DNA of 64,000 nt from Longitalea arenae (GTDB taxonomy: Bacteria > Bacteroidota > Bacteroidia > Chitinophagales > Chitinophagaceae), in assembly GCF_016924755.1 (NCBI RefSeq), contig NZ_JAFFJX010000005.1, positions 186,001 through 250,000 of the forward strand, in the 5' to 3' direction. A model generated the notes under the pieces. The model was not told the DNA's origin. It saw only the letters and a list, made by a program, of their open reading frames with translations, and ran no database searches. The translations under genes and the position numbers were made by a program. Of this stretch, positions 54,500 to 64,000 are shown piece by piece. The stretch's first letter is position 1, and each line of letters begins with the position of its first letter.

Positions 54500-55516
54500 A
54501 TGAACGACGTATTTAAAGAGATTTACGAAATGGAAAGCGTGAGCGGGGTGTCGAAGCACGATCAGCTTGTGAACGGCATACTCAATGCGATCCAGAACAA
54601 ATCGCTCGGCCAGGGCGATCTGTTGCCTTCCGTAAATAACCTCATTAATGAATTCGGCTTCGCCCGGGAAACCATCGCCAAAGCGTATAAAGACCTGGTG
54701 AAACGCGGCATCGTGGAATCGAAGAACCGCGTAGGTTTTTATGTTTCCAATTGCGACGTTAAACAGCACCTGAAAGTAGCCCTGGTCCTCTTTGCCTTCG
54801 ATGCATTCCAGGAAACCTTTTATAAAGTATTCCGGTCTAAAGTGGGCAAAGGGGTTCATATCGATGTCTTTTTCCATCATAATAATATTGATGTGCTGGA
54901 AAGCACCATCCAAAATATCCGCGGGCGCTACGGTCTCTATGTGGTGGCGCCTATTCCGCATAAACGTACGGCCGGTATTTTGGAAACCCTGCCCATGGAT
55001 AAATTCCTGATGATCGACCGGTATGAGAAGATCAGCGGTGATTTTTCCTTTATAGCCCAGGAGTTTGAAAGATCATCCTACCGGGTCTTCGAGGAATTGT
55101 GCGATACCATCAGGCAATATGACGGCATGGTCTATTATCATCGTCCGGCTGCCGATACCCCCATTGAAATCCTGCATGCATTTAAAGCATTTGTAAAAAA
55201 GTATAAGATCAAACATGATATCCGCGCAGAATACGTGGCCGGTACGCTCGAAAAAGGGAAAGTGCATTTTACTATAAATAATACGGAGTTATGGAGCATG
55301 CTGAAAGATTGCAAGGTGAAGAAGCTGAAACCGGGAAAAGATGTAGGCATTCTTTCGCACAACGACGAAGTGGTGAAAGAACTGATATTTGATGGTATTA
55401 CCACCTATTCGGCCGACTTTAAAGCAATGGCCGAAAAAGCGGCGGAATTTGTACTAACAAGAAAAAAGATACAGGAGATCATTCCAACCGTGCTGATCCG
55501 GCGTAAATCGCTGTGA
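54500..55516 (+). CDS. GntR family regulator with periplasmic-binding-protein-like sensor
   Basis: 338 residues from ATG at 54500 (the GTG at 54461 lies inside the operator). The N-terminal winged helix (about 10-80) has GDLLPSVNNLINEFGFARETIAKAYKDL and the wing RGIVESKNRVGFYV. The C-terminal domain (about 90-335) is of the LacI/sugar-binding type: VALVLFAFDAFQETFYKVF, YGLYVVAPIP and LKPGKDVGILSHNDEVVKEL. Bacteroidota homologs control carbohydrate loci, with a sugar as ligand. The following symporter, glycosidase and SusC/SusD genes are the expected targets, and a shared operator supports this. The stop is 15 bp upstream of the symporter. Confidence 0.92.
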   Translation: MNDVFKEIYEMESVSGVSKHDQLVNGILNAIQNKSLGQGDLLPSVNNLINEFGFARETIAKAYKDLVKRGIVESKNRVGFYVSNCDVKQHLKVALVLFAFDAFQETFYKVFRSKVGKGVHIDVFFHHNNIDVLESTIQNIRGRYGLYVVAPIPHKRTAGILETLPMDKFLMIDRYEKISGDFSFIAQEFERSSYRVFEELCDTIRQYDGMVYYHRPAADTPIEILHAFKAFVKKYKIKHDIRAEYVAGTLEKGKVHFTINNTELWSMLKDCKVKKLKPGKDVGILSHNDEVVKELIFDGITTYSADFKAMAEKAAEFVLTRKKIQEIIPTVLIRRKSL

Positions 55517-55531
55517 TAAGCCCAAACAAAC

Positions 55532-57118
55532 ATGAACGTTACCGGATTCATTTGCTTCTTGCTTTTCCTGGGCCTGGTTGCTGCCGTTGCCATCTATAAC
55601 ACCCGGAAGATGCGCCTGAACACCACGTCTGCCTATTTTATGGGTAACCGCACGCTGGGTTTCTGGATGGTAGGTTTTTCCCTTTTTCTAACCAATATGA
55701 GCTGTAATACGCTCATTGGAGAAAATGAATTTGTATACACCAACGATATGTCGGTCATGTGCTGGGGTATGAGCTCGGTGCTGGCCATGCTCATTGTTGC
55801 TGAATTTTTTCTGCCGGTATATCTTAAAATGGGCGCCATTACAACGCCCGACTTTCTGGGGCAACGCTTTGGTCCACGCCTGAAAAAGTTTGTATCTGTT
55901 TTTTTCCTGGCCAGTTATGTGATCAGTTTGATCCCGACGATCCTGTACGGAAGCGCCGTGGCCCTGAACGGCATCTTTCATGTAGACCAGGTATTGGGCG
56001 TCTCTTATTTTGCCGCCATCTGGCTGCTGGTCGTGCTGGTGGGTATTATCGGTTGTTGTTATACCGTGCTGGGTGGTTTCCGTGCGATCACCGTCTCTGA
56101 CCTGGTACAGGGCGCTGGGCTGCTGATCGGCGGTATTTTATTGCTGGTCTTTGGCTTGCGGTACCTGGGGCAGGGCAGTGTATTGCAGGGCGTTGAAACA
56201 ATACTTTCAGCTAAAAAGGAACACCTCAATGCCATTGGGGCTGCGCATGATCCCATTCCTTTCAGCACCTTGTTTACCGGTATGTTCCTGATCAACCTCT
56301 ACTACTGGGGCATGGAGCAATACATTATGCAGCAGGCGCTGGCCGCCCGCAGTTTATCTCAGGGCCAGAAAGGTATTTCCCTGGCGGCCTTTGGTAAATT
56401 GCTGGCGCCGCTTTTTCTGAATGTGCCGGGGTTGATCGCCGTGCATTTATATCCGCAACTGACGAATACGGCTACTGTTTTTCCAAAGCTGGTGGCGGAT
56501 GTCTTGCCGCCGGTGATCACCGGTTTCATTGCTGCTGTCGTATTTGGCGCCGCCATCAGTACGTTCAATGCCGGACTGAACAGTTCGGGTACTTTGTTCA
56601 TAATGAATTTATATAAGCAATGGCGAAGGAGTGCCGGCGACCGCGAACTGGTAAAGGCCGCCCGCATCTTCCAATTGTCTATCACCGTTATTGCAATGGC
56701 TTTTTCACCATTCATCAGCCGTTTCGATGGCGGTTTTTATTATTATATCCAGAAGATGTCGAGCTTTTTCAGTGTGCCGGTATTTACGGTAATGATCGTA
56801 GGGTTTCTTACCAAAAAGGTATCTGAGACCGCTGCCACGGTAGGCTTGCTCTTTTTTATCGTTGCCTATGCAGTAAGCCAGCTGGTCTTTGATCTGCCGG
56901 TACATTACCTGCATGTGCTGGCAATCCTGTTTTTGGTAACGGTGGCGTTGATGCTCGCCATTGCCAGATGGAAACCCATGGCTGCACCTTATTCTCCGAA
57001 AAATATGGCTGTTGTTGACCTGAAACCCTGGCGTAACAGGCATTGGTTCTTCGGCCTCTTACTGGCCTTCATGGCAGCTGCCTTCCTGTTATTTTCAAAA
57101 GCAGGTATAGCACAGTAA
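55532..57118 (+). CDS. sodium:solute symporter (SSS family)
   Basis: 528-residue inner-membrane transporter with about 13-14 hydrophobic segments. It follows the SLC5/SSS pattern: SAYFMGNRTLGFWMVGFSLFLTNMS with the Ser/Thr of the sodium site region, then VVLVGIIGCCYTVLGGFRAITVSDLVQ, typical of the family. Family members take up sugars, sialic acid or other solutes with sodium. In this locus, uptake of the sugar released by the neighbouring glycosidase is a natural guess. It is cotranscribed with the GntR regulator. Confidence 0.93.
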   Translation: MNVTGFICFLLFLGLVAAVAIYNTRKMRLNTTSAYFMGNRTLGFWMVGFSLFLTNMSCNTLIGENEFVYTNDMSVMCWGMSSVLAMLIVAEFFLPVYLKMGAITTPDFLGQRFGPRLKKFVSVFFLASYVISLIPTILYGSAVALNGIFHVDQVLGVSYFAAIWLLVVLVGIIGCCYTVLGGFRAITVSDLVQGAGLLIGGILLLVFGLRYLGQGSVLQGVETILSAKKEHLNAIGAAHDPIPFSTLFTGMFLINLYYWGMEQYIMQQALAARSLSQGQKGISLAAFGKLLAPLFLNVPGLIAVHLYPQLTNTATVFPKLVADVLPPVITGFIAAVVFGAAISTFNAGLNSSGTLFIMNLYKQWRRSAGDRELVKAARIFQLSITVIAMAFSPFISRFDGGFYYYIQKMSSFFSVPVFTVMIVGFLTKKVSETAATVGLLFFIVAYAVSQLVFDLPVHYLHVLAILFLVTVALMLAIARWKPMAAPYSPKNMAVVDLKPWRNRHWFFGLLLAFMAAAFLLFSKAGIAQ

Positions 57119-57152
57119 ACCCAAAATGCTCATTACTTAAAAACACCCAACC

Positions 57153-59216
57153 ATGTTGATCCGACCATTGGTACCTACACACAGGTTTTTCATGTTTATT
57201 GTATTGTTATGTTTGAAGATCACGGCAGGGGCTATGCCTGCCGGCAAAAGAGATTCTGTGATCACGATGCCCTTTGGAGAGAATAATATGATCGTATATT
57301 CTTTAACAACCGGTACCTATGATGTGGTGTTCAGCGGTAAGAAGACCATTGCAGGTGCATTTGCCGTATGTAGTGGAAAAACAGAAATGACCAGTGCGGG
57401 CGCTGCCCTTCGTACCCATAGCTTCTCCACCAGAACCATCCATGACCGGGTCTCGCGATATATAATAGAGACCGTACGCAATGGGTTGCGAATGCAGCAG
57501 GTGTTTGACGTATATGGCTCACGCAATTATTTTTTAACCACTATGCGCGTTATTGGCAGGGGTGCAGCTGCATCTTATATGTCGCCCCTGACAACGGATA
57601 GTGTGGTTGTTGACGAAAAAGGCGATAACCGTGCCTTGAGCGTACCATTTGATAACGATATGTGGGCGCGTTTCAATGCGCAGCCCATACAGCACGCAAA
57701 TTTTACCAGCAGCGAAGTAACGGCGATCTATAATAACGATACATATAAAGGATTGATCATTGGCTCTGTTGATCAGCAGGTTTGGAAAAGCGGTATTACC
57801 GTAAAGGCGAACGGAGTTAACTCATTTTCGATCAGCGCTTTTGGCGGTTTTGCCGATAGTACGATAACGCATGATAAGATCCGCCACGGGCTTGTAACTA
57901 CCACCGATACCAGCTGCGTTTCCCCTATGATGATGGTAGGTATGTTCACCGACTGGCGCAAAGGGATGGAGCAATATGCCAGGGATAATCATTCGCGTGC
58001 GCAGGGTATCTTTAACTGGAAGAAAGCGACGCCCGTTGGCTGGAACAGCTGGGGCGCCATCCAAAATAAAATAACATTAGATAAAGCAAAACGTGTGATC
58101 GATTTCTTCGCCGATTCATGCAAAGGTTATCGCAGTGCCAATGGCCAATTATATATTGATCTCGATTCCTTCTGGGATAATATGGTAAAGGGCGGACTGG
58201 ATGGTGATGTGAGCGAGTTGAAACAATTTGTGGCCTACTGCAAAAGCAAAGGATTCAAACCTGGTATCTACTGGGCGCCATTTACCGATTGGGGTAAGCA
58301 CGATCGTAAAATGGAAGGTTCAGCGTATACCTATGCACAGGCATGGTTGAAGCAAAATGGGAAACCGGTTGAAGTGGATGGTGCTTTAGCCCTGGATGCT
58401 ACCCATCCTGGAACAAAGGCAAGGATCAACTATTACCTGACTCATCTGAAAAACCTGGGCTTTGAAATGATCAAGATCGATTTCCTGGGACATGGTGCCC
58501 TGGAATGCGATCGTTTTTATGATCCTGCAATAACAACTGGTATGCAGGCCTACAAGGTGGGTATGCAATGCGTAACAAAAGCGCTGGATAACAAGATGCT
58601 TGTGTACGCAGCTATTTCGCCCACCATGGCCACGGCGCCATACGTACATATGCGGCGTATTGCCTGTGACGCTTTCAGCGCTATTGACAATACCGAATAT
58701 ACGCTCAACAGCACGGGTTATGGCTGGTGGCAAAGCCTCTTATACAATTTCGTTGATGCCGACCATGTGGTGTTCAACCACGAAAGCGAAGGCGCCAATC
58801 GCGCCCGCTTGGCGTCGGCGCTGGTTACTGGCACGCTTATCGCCGGTGACGATTTTTCATCGTATGGCCCCTGGTCGAATGCAGCTAAACATTTATTGCA
58901 GAATAAGGAACTGCTGAAAGTAATTAAAGACGGGCGCAGCTTCAGGCCCATTGAAGCCAATACAGGAAATAAAGGCGTTGAGTTGTTTATAAAGGCGGAC
59001 TACGATAAGGTTTACCTGGCGGCATTCAATTACAGTAATACACCCCGCACGTATACATTGTCCCCAGCCCGCTTAGGTGTTCTGTCGCGAGCGCAGGTAA
59101 CCGCTGCAGAACTCCTAAGCGGGACCGTTGAAAACTGGCAGCAGGATTCCATCCACATAAACGTTCCACCTTCAGATGCAAAGATTTATCTGATCAGGCC
59201 CGCGCGTACTAAATAA
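57153..59216 (+). CDS. GH27/36-like glycosidase (alpha-galactosidase type, clan GH-D)
   Basis: 687 residues with an N-terminal signal segment (FFMFIVLLCLKITAGAMP; ATG at the 14th codon is an alternative start nearer the signal). A beta-sandwich domain (to about residue 280) precedes a TIM barrel that starts VGWNSWGAI (near 294), the clan GH-D opening. The nucleophile is D443 in KIDFLGHG; the likely acid/base is D506 or D512 in ACDAFSAIDN. An extra beta domain closes the protein. An alpha-galactosidase or related exo-enzyme is likely; the substrate is not certain. It lies 34 bp after the symporter gene and upstream of the susC promoter. Confidence 0.87.
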   Translation: MLIRPLVPTHRFFMFIVLLCLKITAGAMPAGKRDSVITMPFGENNMIVYSLTTGTYDVVFSGKKTIAGAFAVCSGKTEMTSAGAALRTHSFSTRTIHDRVSRYIIETVRNGLRMQQVFDVYGSRNYFLTTMRVIGRGAAASYMSPLTTDSVVVDEKGDNRALSVPFDNDMWARFNAQPIQHANFTSSEVTAIYNNDTYKGLIIGSVDQQVWKSGITVKANGVNSFSISAFGGFADSTITHDKIRHGLVTTTDTSCVSPMMMVGMFTDWRKGMEQYARDNHSRAQGIFNWKKATPVGWNSWGAIQNKITLDKAKRVIDFFADSCKGYRSANGQLYIDLDSFWDNMVKGGLDGDVSELKQFVAYCKSKGFKPGIYWAPFTDWGKHDRKMEGSAYTYAQAWLKQNGKPVEVDGALALDATHPGTKARINYYLTHLKNLGFEMIKIDFLGHGALECDRFYDPAITTGMQAYKVGMQCVTKALDNKMLVYAAISPTMATAPYVHMRRIACDAFSAIDNTEYTLNSTGYGWWQSLLYNFVDADHVVFNHESEGANRARLASALVTGTLIAGDDFSSYGPWSNAAKHLLQNKELLKVIKDGRSFRPIEANTGNKGVELFIKADYDKVYLAAFNYSNTPRTYTLSPARLGVLSRAQVTAAELLSGTVENWQQDSIHINVPPSDAKIYLIRPARTK

Positions 59217-59230
59217 TAGTGCTCCAAATA

Positions 59231-59287
59231 TTTTGCCCGGTAAAAAATAACTTTATATTTGTAGTGGTATAGGATAGTATAGTACAG
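59231..59287 (+). promoter_or_regulatory. susC promoter with pentamer-repeat operator
   Basis: TTTTG at 59231-59235 and TATATTTG at 59254-59261 form a Bacteroidota -33/-7 pair with an 18-bp gap. Seven bp later TATAGGATAGTATAGTACAG (59268-59287) is four 5-bp units: TATAG, GATAG, TATAG, TACAG. It overlaps the expected transcription start, so a bound repressor would block susC. The motif is shared with the GntR-regulator promoter. Confidence 0.72.
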
Positions 59288-59326
59288 ATACGAATCTTAA
59301 TCCCGCAATCTCAAAACGCTGCTAGT

Positions 59327-62300
59327 ATGATGAAACGATTTGCCTGCTGTATGCGGACGTGTACAAGCTTCCGCCATACTTCCCTGCTGGTTATTCTATT
59401 TGCCAGTTGTTTATTTTCCACCCGTTCATTCGCACAGAACACCGACCAGGTATCAGGTACTGTTATTGACAGCGCTCATGCGCAGCCATTATCAGGCGTA
59501 TCGGTGCTTATAAAAGGCACCCGGCAGGGTACCAGCACGGATGAAAAAGGCCGCTTTGTGCTTGCCATTCCGGGCGACCAGGCTGTGCTCGAATTTTCAT
59601 TTGTCGGCTATAAGTCAAAAGACGTCACAGCGCATAAGGGAAGACCAGTAACGATACTGTTGCCGCTGGCCGAAGATTCAACGGCCGATGTGGTAGTGGT
59701 AGCCTATGGAAAGCAGAAGAAGCAAAGTATGGTGGCCTCCATTACCACCATCAATGTGAAGGAACTGCGCGGGCCTACCAGTAACCTTACTACGATGCTG
59801 GCCGGCCGTATATCGGGGGTGATCGCCTACCAGCAAAGCGGTGAACCGGGGGCCGATAACGCATCCTTTTTCATCCGTGGTGTGGGCACCTTTGGCGCCG
59901 GTAAAAGAGATCCACTCATCCTGATCGATGGTATGGAATCTTCTTCCAATGACCTGGCCCGCCTGCAACCCGATGATATTGCCGGGTTCTCCGTATTGAA
60001 AGATGCCGCCGCCGCTTCCTTATATGGCGCGCGTGGCGCAAATGGCGTTATCCTCGTCACCACCAAGAGTGGGGTAGAAGGCAAAGCAAAGTTCAATGTG
60101 CGCATGGAACTGCCTTTCTCTACCAATACCCGGAATTTCAAATTTGCCGACAACATAACTTATATGAAGCTGGCCAATGAAGCCGTGCTTACCAGGGATC
60201 CCCTCGGTGTATTGCCCTATTCACAAAATAAGATCGATCATACAGAAGCTGGCGACGATCCCTTGCAGTATCCCAACAATAACTGGATCAATACCCTCAT
60301 AAAAGACTATACCGTTAACCAGAAATTTGATATGAACGTAAGCGGGGGCGGTAAAACGGCACAATATTATATTGCCGGCACATACAATATCGACCGGGGG
60401 ATCCTCAGGACCATTCCCAGCAACAGCTTTAACAGTAATATCAAATTAGGGAACTACAGCGTTCGATCCAATATCAATATTAATATTACGCCTACGACCA
60501 AAGCTATTGTGAGAACTTCGGCCCAGTTTGATGACTATAATGGTCCCATCGGTTACCGCGACGGCGATGGCAATTGGGTAAACGGCGGACGTGCCGTATT
60601 CAACAGCGCCATCTGGAGTAACCCGGTTATGTTTCCTGCATATTTCCCTGGCAGTTATGCACCATACCTGAAACATCCATTATTTGGCAATGCCTATATT
60701 GGCAACACCACTTCATTGTATAACAATCCTTTTGCCAGCATGGTGTCAGGCTTCCAGCAATATGCCTCTTCCCAGGTGAATGCACAGATCCAGCTGGAGC
60801 AGAATTTCAGCTTTATAACACCCGGTCTCTCGGCCCGGTTCATGAGCTTTACCCAGCGTTATTCATTCTTTGACCTCAGCCGCAGGTACAATCCCTTTTA
60901 TTATACTTTAATGCCCGATCCCAACGGTAAGCTAACTGTACTCACCCCATTGAACGAGGGGCAGGGGACCGAATACCTGAACTACAACCCGGGCAGTAAA
61001 CTCATCAATACCGTTGCCTATGCTGAATTCGCGACCAACTATAACCGCACTTTTGGCGATAAACATGCAGTGAGTGGTATGCTCATCGGCATCCTGCGGA
61101 ATTTTGTGAACGCCAACGCAGGTGATCTGCAGGCATCATTGCCCGCCAGGAACCTGGGGCTTTCAGGCAGGTTCACCTATGCATTCGATAACCGCTACCT
61201 GGCCGAACTGAATTTTGGCTATAATGGCAGTGAGCGTTTCGCCGCTAATCACCGTTTTGGATTCTTCCCTTCGGCAGGCCTGGGCTGGATCGTATCGAAT
61301 GAAAAATTCTTCGAGCCGTTAAGCGACCTGGTTTCCAATCTGAAGTTCAGGGCAACCTTTGGCCTGGTCGGCAATGACCAGATCGGTAATCCCAACGACC
61401 GCTTCTTTTATTTATCGAATGTGAACCCGAACAATACAGGCAATGGATATCATTTCGGCTTGGATCAACGGTATTTTGTTACCGGTTATTCTGTGAGCAG
61501 ATACGCCAATACCGACATCACCTGGGAAAAAGCGACAACGGCCAACTATGGCATGGACCTCTCGTTCAGAAATGGGATCAATATCGTTGTGGATGCCTTC
61601 CGTTCCGTTCGCTCGAACATCCTAATGTTCAGAAGCACTATACCAACGACCATGGGTTTGGAAGCCGGTGTTCAGGCCAACAAAGGCGAGGCATCGAGCA
61701 AGGGCGTGGATGTGGCGGTTGACTACTCTAAGACCTTAAATAAGAATGTTTGGATCCAGGCCCGCGCCAATATGACCTATGCCACCAGTAAATATCGGGT
61801 GAACGAAGAACCCAATTTCCCGGATAATTTAAAATACCTGTCACGTATTGGCCAGTCGCTGAGCCAGGAGTATGGGCTTGTAGCAGAAAGATTGTTCGTA
61901 GATGATGTGGAAGCCCGCAAATCACCGGTACAAAGTTTTGGCGGGAACGCGCCCATGGGCGGCGATATCAAATACCGGGATATCAATGGCGATGGACAGA
62001 TCACCGATCTTGACAAAGTGCCGCTTGGTTTTCCTAAAACCCCCGAGATCACCTACGGATTCGGGTTCTCCTTCGGTTACAAAGGCCTTGATCTGAGCAC
62101 TTTCTTCCAGGGCAATGCAAGAGTATCCTTTTTTATCAATCCATATAATATCTCGCCTTTTGTGCTGAACGGTGGTTCACAGAACGGCTTATTGCAGGCC
62201 ATCGCCGAAAGCCATTGGTCTGAAGACAGGCAGGACCTGCATGCTTTCTGGCCCCGGCTTGATGCACAGTTCAATAACAACAATTCCCAAACCTCCAACT

Positions 62301-62530
62301 GGTGGCTGCGTGATGGAACCTTCCTGCGCTTAAAAACAGTGGAGTTAGGTTATACCTTACCGCGAAAATTCCTCAACCGCATCCGCTTTTCCAGTTTCAG
62401 GATCTATGCCAATGGCCAGAACCTCTTTGCCGTAAGCAAATTCAAATTATGGGATCCGGAGATGGGTGGTAACGGGCTAGGTTACCCGGTTCAGGCGGTG
62501 TACAACCTGGGGATCAATTTTGGATTTTAA
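59327..62530 (+). CDS. SusC/RagA-type TonB-linked outer-membrane protein
   Basis: 1067 residues. A signal peptide (ending SFAQ) is followed by a carboxypeptidase-D-regulatory-like domain (VSGTVIDSAHAQPLSGVSVLIKG at about 45-65). Then comes a plug domain with TonB-box-like ADVVVVAYGKQKKQSMVASI and VPG/GAGKRDPLILIDG. The C-terminal beta-barrel of about 800 residues includes the typical YGARGANGVILVTTKSG, FRNGINIVVDAF and the closing VYNLGINFGF. It would import oligosaccharide with the SusD protein encoded next. The substrate is probably related to the adjacent GH-D enzyme. Length and order are complete; no truncation is seen. Confidence 0.97.
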   Translation: MMKRFACCMRTCTSFRHTSLLVILFASCLFSTRSFAQNTDQVSGTVIDSAHAQPLSGVSVLIKGTRQGTSTDEKGRFVLAIPGDQAVLEFSFVGYKSKDVTAHKGRPVTILLPLAEDSTADVVVVAYGKQKKQSMVASITTINVKELRGPTSNLTTMLAGRISGVIAYQQSGEPGADNASFFIRGVGTFGAGKRDPLILIDGMESSSNDLARLQPDDIAGFSVLKDAAAASLYGARGANGVILVTTKSGVEGKAKFNVRMELPFSTNTRNFKFADNITYMKLANEAVLTRDPLGVLPYSQNKIDHTEAGDDPLQYPNNNWINTLIKDYTVNQKFDMNVSGGGKTAQYYIAGTYNIDRGILRTIPSNSFNSNIKLGNYSVRSNININITPTTKAIVRTSAQFDDYNGPIGYRDGDGNWVNGGRAVFNSAIWSNPVMFPAYFPGSYAPYLKHPLFGNAYIGNTTSLYNNPFASMVSGFQQYASSQVNAQIQLEQNFSFITPGLSARFMSFTQRYSFFDLSRRYNPFYYTLMPDPNGKLTVLTPLNEGQGTEYLNYNPGSKLINTVAYAEFATNYNRTFGDKHAVSGMLIGILRNFVNANAGDLQASLPARNLGLSGRFTYAFDNRYLAELNFGYNGSERFAANHRFGFFPSAGLGWIVSNEKFFEPLSDLVSNLKFRATFGLVGNDQIGNPNDRFFYLSNVNPNNTGNGYHFGLDQRYFVTGYSVSRYANTDITWEKATTANYGMDLSFRNGINIVVDAFRSVRSNILMFRSTIPTTMGLEAGVQANKGEASSKGVDVAVDYSKTLNKNVWIQARANMTYATSKYRVNEEPNFPDNLKYLSRIGQSLSQEYGLVAERLFVDDVEARKSPVQSFGGNAPMGGDIKYRDINGDGQITDLDKVPLGFPKTPEITYGFGFSFGYKGLDLSTFFQGNARVSFFINPYNISPFVLNGGSQNGLLQAIAESHWSEDRQDLHAFWPRLDAQFNNNNSQTSNWWLRDGTFLRLKTVELGYTLPRKFLNRIRFSSFRIYANGQNLFAVSKFKLWDPEMGGNGLGYPVQAVYNLGINFGF

Positions 62531-62575
62531 ACCTGCATGCCGGGAAGTATTGATTCACTTAGAAACAAGTTAACA

Positions 62576-64000
62576 ATGAAAACAAGCTATTATATACCGT
62601 TTTTATGCCTGGCACTAACCATGGCTGCCTGTGAAAAAGCTTTTCTGGATGTGGTGCCCGATAATGTGGCTACCCTCGACAACGCTTTTACGATGCGCTC
62701 TGAGGCGGAGAAATACCTGGCCACCTGTTATTCATACCTGCCCAATGAAGGCGATCCGGTGAGCAATATAGCGTACCTGGGTGGTGATGAATTCTGGCTG
62801 GCCTATCCGCCTGCCAGTTTAACCGCCACCAACTGGAACGTGGCCCGTGGCAACCAGAATGTGGTTCGGCCTTATGTGAATATCTGGGACGGCGATAATT
62901 TTGAAAATGTAGGGTACAGGAATATGTTCACGGCTATCCGCACCTGTAACACCTTCCTCGAAAATGTAGCAGATATAAACAAGATACCTGATCTTAGCGC
63001 CGATGAAAGGAACCGGTGGCTGGGCGAAGTGATGTTCCTGAAAGCCTGGTATCATTTTCTGTTGATGCGGCAATACGGGCCCATTCCCATTATAGACAAA
63101 AGCATTCCCGTGAATGCACCCCTCGAACAAACAAAGGTAAAACGCCAGCCGGTTGATTCAGTCGTAAATTACATAGCCGCATTAATGGATACTGCTGCTG
63201 CACGCCTGCCCGTGACCTTATTGACGCCTTCTACAGAACTGGGCCGCATTACCGTTGCCATTGCAAAAAGTATGAAAACGCGGGTGCTGGTATATGGCGC
63301 CAGTCCGCTCTTCAATGGCAACCCTGACTATAGCAATTTTAAAGATAAAGATGGCGTACAGCTCATCAGCTCAACACCTGATCCGCAAAAATGGCAACGG
63401 GCGGCACAGGCAGCGAAGGAGGCTATTGAGGCCTGTGAAGCTGCTGGTATCTACCTCTATAAATTCATCAATACGACCGGTTTCCCGCTTACCAGCGGAA
63501 CTATAACCCAGATGAGCATTCGCAATGCCGTTTGTGAAAAATGGAACCAGGAATGGATCTGGGCCAACTCCAATTCATCTACCTGGCAGTTGCAGTATTC
63601 CTCCATGGCGCATATCGACCCGGCCAATTCGGGTAATTCAAGCATTTATGGTACACTCGGTCCCACCATGGCTGTAGTACGGCAGTTTTATACAAAGAAC
63701 GGTGTTCCCATAACTGAAGACAAAACCCTTGATTTCTCCAATGCCAACCAGTTGCGGAAAGCAACGCATGATGAGCGGTTCAATATAGTGGAAGGGTACC
63801 AGACCGCCCGGCTGAATTTTGACCGCGAGCCGCGCTATTATGCCGACCTCGGTTTTGATGGCGGTACCTGGTACATGCAGAACAGTCCGAGCCATACCGA
63901 TGAAAATACCTGGAGCGCCCAATTGAAGCTTGGGCAGTATGGCAGCGGTGTAGCAGTAACCATCACTACGTATTATCCCAAGAAACTTGTGAACTGGAAA
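62576..64000 (+). CDS. SusD/RagB-like surface lipoprotein (truncated by window end)
   Basis: 475 codons are visible from ATG at 62576 to the window edge. The lipobox is MAAC near residue 19. The SusD-like TPR-helical fold is recognised from the early segment FLDVVPDNVATLDNAF, RNMFTAIRTCNTFLENV and GEVMFLKAWYHFLLMRQYGPIP, which is the family signature. It would bind the glycan at the surface and pass it to SusC, encoded 45 bp upstream. The C-terminus lies outside the window, so full length cannot be judged. Confidence 0.95.
   Translation, partial: MKTSYYIPFLCLALTMAACEKAFLDVVPDNVATLDNAFTMRSEAEKYLATCYSYLPNEGDPVSNIAYLGGDEFWLAYPPASLTATNWNVARGNQNVVRPYVNIWDGDNFENVGYRNMFTAIRTCNTFLENVADINKIPDLSADERNRWLGEVMFLKAWYHFLLMRQYGPIPIIDKSIPVNAPLEQTKVKRQPVDSVVNYIAALMDTAAARLPVTLLTPSTELGRITVAIAKSMKTRVLVYGASPLFNGNPDYSNFKDKDGVQLISSTPDPQKWQRAAQAAKEAIEACEAAGIYLYKFINTTGFPLTSGTITQMSIRNAVCEKWNQEWIWANSNSSTWQLQYSSMAHIDPANSGNSSIYGTLGPTMAVVRQFYTKNGVPITEDKTLDFSNANQLRKATHDERFNIVEGYQTARLNFDREPRYYADLGFDGGTWYMQNSPSHTDENTWSAQLKLGQYGSGVAVTITTYYPKKLVNWK

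Overview
The window looks like chromosome of a Bacteroidota bacterium, most likely of the family Chitinophagaceae (Chitinophaga/Niastella-like). This rests on SusC/SusD-type proteins, type IX secretion C-terminal tails, an UpxY-type NusG paralog heading a polysaccharide locus, promoters with the TAnnTTTG -7 box, and the near absence of Shine-Dalgarno sequences. Species assignment is inference.

Region 1 (1-16.8 kb) is ordinary accessory chromosome. It holds an AraC regulator with a short-chain dehydrogenase, a RibD-like reductase with an aldo/keto reductase, a secreted beta-helix/malectin protein, a thioredoxin, a FadR-type GntR regulator with an MFS exporter, an SGNH hydrolase, a second AraC regulator with a VOC protein, katG, and a GH65-like glycosidase. 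Two regulator/target pairs carry visible candidate operators.

Region 2 (17.0-41.4 kb) is a collinear exopolysaccharide locus of 19 genes, all on the plus strand. A gene-free leader of about 0.9 kb carries three diverged copies of one element; a fourth match covers the start codon of the antiterminator gene. Then follow the export protein, tyrosine autokinase, UDP-glucuronate-epimerase-like SDR, flippase, four glycosyltransferases, a Wzy-like polymerase, deacetylase, DUF354 protein, a GDP-mannose-6-dehydrogenase-like enzyme, methyltransferase, initiating sugar transferase, an epimerase homolog without its catalytic residues, a DegT aminotransferase-fold protein and two tandem acetyltransferase-like paralogs. 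Two secreted heparinase/glucuronan-lyase-like proteins, a carbamoyltransferase and tRNA-Cys(GCA) follow (41.4-46.1 kb). The set suggests a modified, uronic-acid-containing polymer with its own lyases.

Region 3 (46.1-54.3 kb) starts with 1.2 kb without genes. It continues with DUF6152- and DUF6644-like proteins, a histidine-kinase-like stub lacking both the phospho-acceptor His and the ATPase domain, a DoxX protein, an alpha/beta hydrolase, a secreted matrixin-like metalloprotease, RlpA, and a probable beta-propeller protein.

Region 4 (54.4-64.0 kb) is a glycan-use locus: GntR/periplasmic-binding-like regulator, sodium:solute symporter, GH27/36-like glycosidase, SusC and SusD (cut by the window end). 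The regulator promoter and the susC promoter carry the same pentamer-repeat motif just downstream of a perfect -7 box, which suggests that this regulator controls both.

The signals that most deserve a second look are the repeated leader upstream of upxY, the shared pentamer operator in the glycan locus, and the two apparent pseudoenzymes. Starts were moved inward from the longest open frame wherever a better ATG exists; this is noted per gene.
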